Assembly: GCF_004348325.1 (NCBI RefSeq) | Contig: NZ_SMKF01000012.1 | Span: forward strand, 1-64,000 | Source of the DNA: Micromonospora sp. KC213 | GTDB lineage: Bacteria; Actinomycetota; Actinomycetes; Mycobacteriales; Micromonosporaceae | Length of the DNA stretch: 64,000 nt | Reading direction: 5' to 3' | Shown: positions 34,445-41,334 of the stretch, piece by piece | Layout of the letters: each line of letters opens with the position of its first letter | Position numbering within the stretch: position 1 is the first letter of the stretch | The notes under the pieces: model-generated | Databases searched by the model: none | What the model was told of the DNA's origin: nothing | The model's input: only the letters and a program-made list of their open reading frames with translations | Position numbers and translations under genes: made by a program

Positions 34445-35949
34445 CCGCTCAGGCACCGATCCCCGCAGGCTGGAGTTGGCCCGGCGACGACGTGCGGCAG
34501 TTCGGGCACCGGACGGTCGACATCATCGCCGACTACCTGTCCGATCTACCGCGGCGGGCCGTGTTCCAGCCGTACCCCGCCGAGCATGCCCGCGCCCTCG
34601 CCACCGAACCGGTCCCGACCCGCGGCGCGCCCGTTGACGCAGTGCTGAAGGACTTCGTCGAGCGGGTCGCACCGTACCCATTCGGTAACGGACATCCCCG
34701 CTTCTACGCCTGGGTCAACTCACCACCCCACCCACTCGGGGTATTCGCCGAGGCGCTCGCCGCCGGGATGAACCCAAGCGTGGCCGGCGGCAACCACGCC
34801 GCCGTCCACATCGAACACCAGGTTGTGCGCTGGTTCGCCGATCTGGCCGGGTTGGGTGACGAGAGCATGGGCCTGCTGACCAGCGGCGGCTCCATGGCCA
34901 CGCTGACCGCACTGACCGTGGCCCGCCATCGAGCCGCCCGGCGCGCCGATATCGACGTGCGCGCCGACGGGCTTCAGGGACACGCCCGGCGCTTCCTGCT
35001 CTATCTCGGCGCGGAAGGACACGGGTCGGCCCGCAAGGCGGCCGAACTGCTCGGCATCGGCTCGGCCAACATCCGCACCATCGCCTCCGACGACCACCAC
35101 CGGATGCGCCCGGACGCGCTACGCGACCAGATCGTCCGGGATCGTGCCAACGGCGATATCCCGGTCGCGGTCATGGCCAGCGCCGGTACGGTCAACACCG
35201 GCGCGGTCGACCCGCTCGACGCGATCGCCGACGTCTGCGCCGAGCACCGCGTTTGGCTGCATGTCGACGGCTCGTACGGCGCACCCGCTGTGCTGCTGCT
35301 CGACGAACACCGCGCGACCAAGACGGCGCTCGCCCGGGTCGACAGCCTCGCCATGGACCCGCACAAGTGGCTCTACGCCCCGGTCGACGCCGGGCTCGTC
35401 CTCATCCGCGACCGGCACCTCGCCCGCGACACCTTCAGCCTCGTCCCGCCGTACCTGCGCACCGACGGCGACCCAGACGGGGTGAACGGGCCGGTCTGGT
35501 TCAGCGAATACGGCTTCGACCAAACCCGACCGTTCCGCGCCCTCAAGGTGTGGTTGCTGCTCAAACACCTCGGCACCACCGGATATCGAGACCTCATCGC
35601 ACACGACATCGCCACAGCCGACCGGCTCGCATCCGGCGTCAGGGCCGCGCCCGACCTGCAACTGCTCGCCAACGGGCTCAGCGTCGTGTGCTTCCGCTGC
35701 CGCCCCGTCGACTGGGCCGGCGACGACCAGGCCCTCGACGAACTCAACCGCGAGGTGCTGTCCGCGATACAGCTCGGTGGCCGCGCGTTCCTCGCCGGCA
35801 CCACCGTCAACGGGGTGTTCGCGCTGCGCGCCTGCGTCGTCAACCCAGGCAGCAGCGCGGCGGACGCCGACGCCGTTCTCGCCGAGACCCGCGCAATGCT
35901 GTCCCGACTCGCCGGCAGCCCCAACCACGATGACACATCCGGTGCCTAG
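34441..35949 (+). CDS. Group II PLP-dependent decarboxylase
   Basis: A 502-aa fold-type I amino acid decarboxylase, similar in layout to aromatic-L-amino-acid and glutamate decarboxylases. The substrate-site N-terminus reads GNGHPRFYAWVNSPPHPLG, and GLLTSGGSMATLTAL binds the PLP phosphate. HVDGSYGAPAV holds the PLP-pairing Asp, and DSLAMDPHKWLYAPVDAG holds the Schiff-base Lys. It is translationally coupled to the XRE-cupin gene (ATGA at 34441). The substrate is unknown; an aromatic or sulfur amino acid would fit the neighbouring desulfhydrase-type enzyme. Ten bases after its TAG lies a duplicated VOC gene end. Confidence 0.92.
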   Translation: MTAQAPIPAGWSWPGDDVRQFGHRTVDIIADYLSDLPRRAVFQPYPAEHARALATEPVPTRGAPVDAVLKDFVERVAPYPFGNGHPRFYAWVNSPPHPLGVFAEALAAGMNPSVAGGNHAAVHIEHQVVRWFADLAGLGDESMGLLTSGGSMATLTALTVARHRAARRADIDVRADGLQGHARRFLLYLGAEGHGSARKAAELLGIGSANIRTIASDDHHRMRPDALRDQIVRDRANGDIPVAVMASAGTVNTGAVDPLDAIADVCAEHRVWLHVDGSYGAPAVLLLDEHRATKTALARVDSLAMDPHKWLYAPVDAGLVLIRDRHLARDTFSLVPPYLRTDGDPDGVNGPVWFSEYGFDQTRPFRALKVWLLLKHLGTTGYRDLIAHDIATADRLASGVRAAPDLQLLANGLSVVCFRCRPVDWAGDDQALDELNREVLSAIQLGGRAFLAGTTVNGVFALRACVVNPGSSAADADAVLAETRAMLSRLAGSPNHDDTSGA

Positions 35950-35950
35950 A

Positions 35951-36005
35951 TCGTGCCTGGTGATGCAGGACGTCGAGGGCAACGAGTTCTGTCTCGACTG
36001 ACCGG
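35951..36005 (+). repeat. 55-bp direct repeat, copy 2 (orphan VOC gene end)
   Basis: A copy of 29024-29078 with one mismatch, reading SCLVMQDVEGNEFCLD-stop without the rest of a VOC gene. It marks the right-hand boundary of the 6.9-kb block. Confidence 0.9.
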
Positions 36006-36022
36006 CCACGAACGCGGCACCT

Positions 36023-36829
36023 TCACCCGGTGACTCTGGCCTGCGGCAGGCGCGGCAGGTGAACGCGGTCGGCGAGGACGCCGGCGGCGAGTAGCCGCAA
36101 CCGGCTGCCGGCCAGCATCGCCGGCGGCCCGCAGACCAGGACGTCCTGGTCGGGGCGCAGATGGTCGAGGGCGACGGTGAGGGCGTCACCGCACTCGCCG
36201 GGCGCGGCGTGCGAATCGTGCGAGAGCGCGGGGACAAGGGTCAACCAGTCGTGCGCGCACTGGAGCCGGTCGAGGCTGACCGCGTCGTACAGCTCGGTGA
36301 AGGTACGCGCCCCGACGACCAGGGTGGCGCGCTGCCGCCCGCCCTCGCCGGCCGCCTGCTCGACCAGGGCGCGCAGCGGGGCCAGGCCGGTGTCGCCGGC
36401 CACCAGCAGCAGGTCCCGCCCGGTGAGATGCAGGCCGGTGTCGACAGGTCAGCCGAGCTGGAGCAGTTCGCCGGGGCGCACCTCGTGGACGAGGCTGCGG
36501 GAGACGGTGCCGGCGGGCACGGCGCGGACGTGCAGTTCGACGGTTTCATCGGGGCGTGGCGCGTTCGCCGGGGAGTACCAGCGCCAGCGGCCGGGGTGGC
36601 GTGGCAGGCTGACCGGTACGGCCTGGCCGGGACGCCAGTGCAGCCGCCGCCAGGGGCGGACCGTGACGATGGCGACGCCGTCGCAGGGACGGTCGTGGTC
36701 GACGACCTCGGCAAGCCGCCAGGGTGAGTCGTCGCCGGTGGGAAGCGGCTGCCCGGCCAGCACACCAGCTGTCCGACTCGCTGACCCTGACTGTGGGCAA
36801 TACGTCACAGCATCGCGCTGGCTGCTCAC
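36023..36829 (-). pseudogene. Flavohemoprotein-type ferredoxin-reductase domain with in-frame TGA
   Basis: Read leftward, the first part (36829-36452) shows the FAD-binding barrel: RPGQAVPVSLPRHPG and RWRWYSPANAPRPDETVELH. After a TGA at 36449-36451 the same frame continues with the NAD-binding part: DLLLVAGDTGLAPLRALVEQ and LVCGPPAMLAGSRLRLL. No frame change is needed, so a single nonsense codon splits the domain. The N-terminal globin domain found in flavohemoproteins is absent, replaced by an unrelated 30-residue start. The gene is probably dead; a two-subunit product cannot be excluded. Confidence 0.78.
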
Positions 36830-36908
36830 AGTAGCTGGCCCGGCGCTGTGGCCGGGTTTATCCTCGCGGCAGACAGGCGAAGTGACGTTGGAGTATTCGA
36901 GCGGCAGT

Positions 36909-37104
36909 CCCCCACAACTCGCTGCCGGCTGGTTAGGTTGCCCCGGTGACCGAACTCGACCGGGGCCTGTACGAGCACCTGATCACCCACCAGCTCGCCG
37001 AACGGCTTCAGCACCTCGACCCTGCCCTGGTCCAGCACGAGAAACTCGACCCGTCCGACTCTCACGACATCCTCGCCCGACACATCGCGGCGCTGGCCCG
37101 CCGC
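36909..37104 (+). repeat. About 196-bp direct repeat, copy 1
   Basis: This stretch matches 41139-41334 at about 94% by eye and includes the upstream region and first 53 codons of the DUF3427 helicase gene. The copies lie 4230 bases apart and enclose the regulator remnants, an MFS gene, a sigma factor and a membrane protein. Confidence 0.9.
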
Positions 37105-37119
37105 GGTGCGGGCAGGTAA
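36946..37119 (+). pseudogene. Truncated duplicate of the DUF3427 helicase 5' end
   Basis: The frame starts VTELDRGLYEHLITHQLAERL like the helicase at 41176. It diverges after IAALARR and stops at TAA 37117-37119 after 57 residues. It is a stub, not a functional gene. Confidence 0.88.
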
Positions 37120-37132
37120 CGCAGACCAGGCA

Positions 37133-37411
37133 GTGAACGTGGGGACGCGGCTCGACACGTCGCGGCTGCCGACGGTGTTGGTCGGCCGGCGGGCACAGGT
37201 GCATGTCGACCTCGCGGCAGCGGCGATGATGTCGACCGGAGATCGGTCCTTTTCCCTTCTCCACCTGCTCGAAGCCGAGCGGATCGCTGCCGAGGTGGTT
37301 CGGGCCAACGTGCAGGCACGGACGCTCCTGCTCGACCTGCTCGCGAGGGAGCGCCGAGGGGCGACGCCAGGGCTGCGGGCCCTTGCCGGTAGGGCAGGGC
37401 TGTTGGCATGA
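37133..37411 (+). pseudogene. C-terminal remnant of an XRE-family TPR-type regulator
   Basis: The frame RLPTVLVGRRAQVHVDLAAA ... LLHLLEAERIAAEVVRANVQ ... LLARERRGATPGLRALAGRAG matches the last TPR-like repeats and tail of long actinomycete XRE regulators. The HTH and most of the protein are missing because the helicase stub replaces them. It is a remnant. Confidence 0.6.
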
Positions 37412-37421
37412 ATCGCGTGGA

Positions 37422-37775
37422 GTGCTGGCCCTGGTCGCCTGCGCCGCTCCCCCGGTGTTGCGGATCGGCGAGCTGATCGAACTGCTGCAACAGCACGGTT
37501 GGGCGGCGTGCCTCACCGCCGCGCCGACCGCTGCCACCTGGATCGACCGGGAAACGATGGCCCTAGCGGTGACCGAACGTGATGCCTTGACTGGTGACGT
37601 TCTCGGGCTGGTGGACGTGAACACGGGCGGTCGGTTCGGCGAGGAAAAACAACGCGGTGTTCGCGCTGCCGTCCGAGGGATTGTGATCCGGACAGCCCGG
37701 CCGCACCGGATGCACAAGGTGGCTGAGCTCGGACAGGGGTTCGAGCAGTCGACGCGTCGACCATCCGCGGTGTGA
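37422..37775 (+). pseudogene. 5' remnant of an HFCD-type flavoprotein gene
   Basis: The frame VLALVACAAPPVLRIGELIE ... LLQQHGWAACLTAAPTAATWID matches the N-terminus of phosphopantothenoylcysteine-decarboxylase-like flavoproteins that usually follow XRE regulators in actinomycetes. After about 45 residues the sequence no longer resembles the family and ends at 37775. It is the second half of a broken regulator-flavoprotein pair. Confidence 0.55.
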
Positions 37776-37785
37776 TCTACGACAC

Positions 37786-37813
37786 TTGCACGTGCTGTGG
37801 ATCATGGTAACTT
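37786..37813 (+). promoter_or_regulatory. Candidate promoter of the MFS gene
   Basis: TTGCAC (37786-37791) and TAACTT (37808-37813) with a 16-base spacer begin a leader of about 155 bases. The leader contains two short ORFs (ATG at 37827, 25 codons; ATG at 37917, 20 codons). The second ends across the MFS start, so coupled translation is possible. Confidence 0.4.
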
Positions 37814-37972
37814 GCGCTCTCGCCGTGAATGCCTTCCGCTTTGGACCGATCAGCTCCGGCGTTCGGGATCGCTTACCGTGACGTCCTTCCCGCCCTTGAC
37901 GAGTGAGGCGCCGCAGATGATTGACTTATCCACCGCTTTTCGGGGTGGTCGCTGCAGCACTTCTCCGAGGCT

Positions 37973-39196
37973 GTGGTGATCGAACCGCCGTCCGAGGCGA
38001 GACACGCGCGGGTCGCCGTGGCCACGCTGTTCTTCGCCAATGGCGCCTTGTTCGCCAGTTGCGTTCCGCGGTACCCCGAGATGAAGAACAGCATCGGTCT
38101 GTCCAACGCCGCCTTCGGCGCTGCCATCGCCGGTTACGCGTTGGGAGCCTTGTTGGTCGGCCTGATCGCCGGCTTTCTGGTCAGCCGCTGGGGGTCGTCC
38201 CCGGTGGCGCTCGTCAGCTTCGGCGCCGCCGCGGTGAATCTGGCGCTGGTCGGCCTCGCACCCACCTGGGCAGCGCTGGCAGCCGCGCTTTTCGTCGCAG
38301 GAGCATGTGACACCGTTGCTGACGTCGCCAACAACACCCACAGCCTTCGGGTCGAAGCGCTGTACAAGCGCTCCATTCTCAATTCCCTGCACGGCCTCTG
38401 GAGTATCGGTGCCGTCGTGGGTGCGATAACGAGTGGCGCCGCTGCGGGCCTCCGGCTGCCCCTGGTGCTGCACTTCGCCATCGTCGGGAGCGTCCTGCTC
38501 ACCATGGTGGGCATCGCGTATCGGTTCCTGCTGCCCGGCGGCGACACAGTTGAGCGCCCGCCGCAGCATGACGCAGGTGACCATTCCTCTTCGCCGGACG
38601 GGCAGACGGTGGGAAGAGCGGTGCAGCGATGGCGCTCGCGCACGGTGTGGACCGTACTGGCACTCGGAATGCTGGCTGCCACCGCTCAGGTCATGGAGGA
38701 TGCGGGTTCCACCTGGAGCGCCATCTATCTGAGCGGCGAGCTTGGTGCCACCGCTTTCGTGGCAAGTCTCGGATTTGGTGCCCTGCAGGCGTCACAGACG
38801 GTGGGAAGGCTTCTCGCGGATCGGCTGGTGGATCGCTTCGGCGACCGCGACGTCGCTCGGTACGGTGCGGCATTGGGCGGCCTCACCATGTTCGGTGCGC
38901 TGGCCGTGCCGATGCCCCTGACCACGGTCATCGCCTTCGGGTTGGTCGGCCTGGGCATCGGCACACTGATTCCCGCCGGCATGCGCGCGGCGAATGCCGC
39001 TCCCGGTCTGTCCCCGGGTGTCGGCCTCGCCATGGCCGGCACGGTGCTTCGCGTGTCCGGCCTCGTCGCCGCTCCCGTGGTCGGCAGTGTCGCCGACGCC
39101 GCCGGCCTCCGGGTAGGGCTTGCCGCCATTCCGGTGGCCGCGCTGGTGGCGGTCATCCTCGCGGGTGGCCTTCCCGGCAAGGTGGCACGTCGATGA
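37973..39196 (+). CDS. MFS transporter
   Basis: A 407-aa major-facilitator protein with twelve hydrophobic segments. A long charged loop (about residues 193-225, rich in His, Asp and Ser) splits the two halves. FASCVPRYPEMKNSIGLSNAAFG at the first loop is typical of FucP/YbjJ-like MFS proteins that carry sugars or export drugs. Codon usage is slightly less biased than in neighbours, consistent with acquisition. It starts at GTG 37973 or 37976. Its stop overlaps a small downstream ORF. Confidence 0.88.
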   Translation: MVIEPPSEARHARVAVATLFFANGALFASCVPRYPEMKNSIGLSNAAFGAAIAGYALGALLVGLIAGFLVSRWGSSPVALVSFGAAAVNLALVGLAPTWAALAAALFVAGACDTVADVANNTHSLRVEALYKRSILNSLHGLWSIGAVVGAITSGAAAGLRLPLVLHFAIVGSVLLTMVGIAYRFLLPGGDTVERPPQHDAGDHSSSPDGQTVGRAVQRWRSRTVWTVLALGMLAATAQVMEDAGSTWSAIYLSGELGATAFVASLGFGALQASQTVGRLLADRLVDRFGDRDVARYGAALGGLTMFGALAVPMPLTTVIAFGLVGLGIGTLIPAGMRAANAAPGLSPGVGLAMAGTVLRVSGLVAAPVVGSVADAAGLRVGLAAIPVAALVAVILAGGLPGKVARR

Positions 39197-39291
39197 GTCC
39201 ACCGCTTCGCGTCGTGGCCCTATGCGGGGCACCGCCTTCCTGGGTCTCACAATGCGGCTGGGCCGGCGATGCAGAAAACGGGCTGCTGTGA
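39193..39291 (+). CDS. Small ORF coupled to the MFS gene, doubtful
   Basis: A 32-residue frame (MSPPLRVVALCGAPPSWVSQ...) starts on an ATG that overlaps the MFS stop (ATGA) and ends on a TGA overlapping the next small frame (GTGA at 39288). No family is recognised. The chained overlaps favour real translation, but it could be the decayed 5' end of a longer gene. Confidence 0.3.
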   Translation: MSPPLRVVALCGAPPSWVSQCGWAGDAENGLL

Positions 39292-39449
39292 CCAAGCAAG
39301 GCGAGACGGTCGCTGACCCGACACAGGTGGGCATAGAGGTTGCCACCGGGATGCGCGATCTGCTCAGCTCCATGCTGGCAGAGCCACGTCCGCACGCCAC
39401 CGTGGGTGCTCATGGCCCGACTGTAGACATCGGCTTTCCGGCTCACTGA
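39288..39449 (+). CDS. Small ORF of 53 residues, doubtful
   Basis: The frame VTKQGETVADPTQVGIEVAT ... SMLAEPRPHATVGAHG has a GTG start overlapping the previous stop. It is not recognised and may be the tail of a gene whose front is lost. Confidence 0.3.
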   Translation: MTKQGETVADPTQVGIEVATGMRDLLSSMLAEPRPHATVGAHGPTVDIGFPAH

Positions 39450-39620
39450 CCCTGATCGGGGCCGAAGCGACGGATCCGTGCCCTCCTTCCCCGTACCGTG
39501 CGTCGTAGCCCGCCACCGGATCCGTCACTGGATCAGCCATGCCGAAACCCTGGTGATGAGTTGACGCGTCCGCATCCGTCACACCTACGACGGGACACGA
39601 CGAGGCGGAAGGATGACGTG

Positions 39621-40619
39621 ATGAGTGCGGACACGCGGCTGGAGGAGCTGGGCGTGAGCGGGCTGGGCGAGGTCGACGAGTCGGCGTTCTCGGGGCTGGC
39701 GCAGCGGCACCGGCGGGAGCTGCACGTGCACTGCTACCGGATGCTCGGGTCGTTCGAGGACGCCGAGGACACCGTGCAGGAGACGTTCCTGCGTGCCTGG
39801 CGGCGGCGGGAGACCTTCGAGGGGCGGTCGACGTTCCGGGCCTGGCTGTACCGGATCGCCACCAACGCCTGCCTGGACCTGCTCGCCAAGTGCCGCCCGG
39901 CGCCCGCAACCGGCGGCGAGGTGCGGTGGTTGCAGCCCTACCCGGACCGGCTGCTCGACGAGCTGCCCGCGGGCGGCGCGGACGAGCCGGAGACCGTTGC
40001 CGTCGCGCGGGAGACAATCGAGCTGGCGTACCTGGTCGCGGTCCAGCACCTCGCGCCGCGCCCGCGGGCCGTGCTGATCCTGCGGGACGTGCTCGGTTGG
40101 CCGGCGAAGGACGTCGCGGAGCTCCTCGGGGACTCCGTCAACTCGGTGAACAGCGCGCTGCAGCGGGCCCGCGCCGGCATGCGGGAGCACCTGCCCGCCG
40201 AGCGGCAGGACTGGACCGGCGGCGAGGAGGACGCCGGGACGCGCGAGCTGGTGCGCCGCTACGCCGACGCCAGCGTGGCGACGGACGTCAACGGGCTCGC
40301 CGCACTGCTGCGGGACGACGTCCGCTGCTCGATGCCGCCCACGCCCGGCCTGTACGTCGGCCGCGACACGGTCGTCAACAGCTGGATCGAGGACGGCTTC
40401 GAGAACCTGGAGAACCTGCGCGCCGTCCAAACCGCCGTGAACCGGCAGCCCGCCGTCGCCTTCTACCTCTGGCGGAAGCAGGAGGGCGCGTACCTGCCGC
40501 TGACGATCGACGTCCTGCGCGTCACCGGCGGGGCGATCACCGAGATCATCACGTTTCACGACGACCAGTTCCCGCGGCTCGGGCTGCCGCAGCGCCTGCC
40601 GGCGGACGGCACGGAGTAG
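39621..40619 (+). CDS. ECF-type RNA polymerase sigma factor (SigJ/ECF41-like with SnoaL-like tail)
   Basis: A 332-aa sigma-70 family protein. Region 2 spans about 25-95 (HCYRMLGSFEDAEDTVQETFLRAW) and region 4 about 150-200 (LAPRPRAVLILRDVLGWPAKDVAELL). The C-terminal SnoaL/NTF2-like domain (about 215-332) is the signature of SigJ/ECF41-group factors, where it modulates activity in place of a separate anti-sigma. The ATG at 39621 follows GGAAGGA; a GTG sits one codon earlier. Upstream TTGACG (39561) and TACGAC (39586) could be its promoter. The DUF6069 membrane protein follows by 57 bases. Confidence 0.93.
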   Translation: MSADTRLEELGVSGLGEVDESAFSGLAQRHRRELHVHCYRMLGSFEDAEDTVQETFLRAWRRRETFEGRSTFRAWLYRIATNACLDLLAKCRPAPATGGEVRWLQPYPDRLLDELPAGGADEPETVAVARETIELAYLVAVQHLAPRPRAVLILRDVLGWPAKDVAELLGDSVNSVNSALQRARAGMREHLPAERQDWTGGEEDAGTRELVRRYADASVATDVNGLAALLRDDVRCSMPPTPGLYVGRDTVVNSWIEDGFENLENLRAVQTAVNRQPAVAFYLWRKQEGAYLPLTIDVLRVTGGAITEIITFHDDQFPRLGLPQRLPADGTE

Positions 40620-40676
40620 CCCCGGTGTGGGCGACCACGCTGCGCGTACGCCAGTTACCGAACGATGGAGAACGAC

Positions 40677-41126
40677 ATGATCAACGTGAATGACACCGCT
40701 GTCGCCGCAGGCCCGGGCCAGCCCCGCCACACTCCCCGACTCCGCCGACTCGCCGTCATCGGCTTCATTGCCACGCTCGCAGCGATCGTGGCCACCACCC
40801 TCGCCGCTGCGCTTGCCCGGGCCGTTGGGGTCGACTTCAAGGTTTCCGATGGTGCCGAGACGATCCCGTTGGCCGGGGTCGCCGTGGTGACCGGTTTCTT
40901 CTCGGTCGTGGGCATCGTCATTGCCGCCGCGTTTCTTCGTTGGAGCGCTCGCCCCGCCGAGCGATTCGTCTGGACGACGGTGTCGCTGACCGCGATCTCG
41001 TTCGTCCCGCCCTTCCTCGCCGGGGCAAACACCGCCACCGCCACCACGCTCCTCGGGCTACACCTCGTCCCCGCGGCGGTGATGATCCCCACCCTGGCGC
41101 GGAGCCTCCGCACCCGGACCGACTGA
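40677..41126 (+). CDS. DUF6069-like four-helix membrane protein
   Basis: A 149-aa protein with four hydrophobic segments (about residues 26-48, 66-88, 99-117 and 122-140) and a GVDFKVSDGAETIPLAGVAV loop typical of DUF6069. The family function is unknown. The ATG at 40677 is preferred over 40665 because GGAGAA lies at the right distance. It probably belongs to the sigma-factor operon. Confidence 0.82.
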   Translation: MINVNDTAVAAGPGQPRHTPRLRRLAVIGFIATLAAIVATTLAAALARAVGVDFKVSDGAETIPLAGVAVVTGFFSVVGIVIAAAFLRWSARPAERFVWTTVSLTAISFVPPFLAGANTATATTLLGLHLVPAAVMIPTLARSLRTRTD

Positions 41127-41138
41127 CGCCAGCTCTGG

Positions 41139-41334
41139 CCCCCACAACTCGCTGCCGGCTGGTTAGGTTGCCCCGGTGACCGAACTCGACCGGGGCCTGT
41201 ACGAGCACCTGATCACCCATCAGCTCGCCGAACGGCTCCAGCGCCTCGACCCGGCCCTGGTTCAGCACGAGAAGCTCGACCCGGCCGACTCGCACGACGT
41301 CCTCGCCCGGCACATCGCGGCGCTGGCCCGTCGC
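41139..41334 (+). repeat. About 196-bp direct repeat, copy 2
   Basis: This is the intact parent copy of 36909-37104, covering the upstream region and the first 53 codons of the DUF3427 helicase gene. Confidence 0.9.

Noticed and set aside
29024-36005. 55-bp repeats as phage or integrative-element attachment sites
   Set aside because: No integrase or tRNA is present and the repeat is a piece of a VOC gene, so duplication by recombination is simpler.
36449-36451. TGA as selenocysteine
   Set aside because: No SECIS-like hairpin was seen and the position is not a redox site in this family.
36909-41334. 196-bp repeats as transposition target duplications or composite transposon ends
   Set aside because: They are far too long and diverged, lack terminal inverted repeats, and no transposase lies between them.
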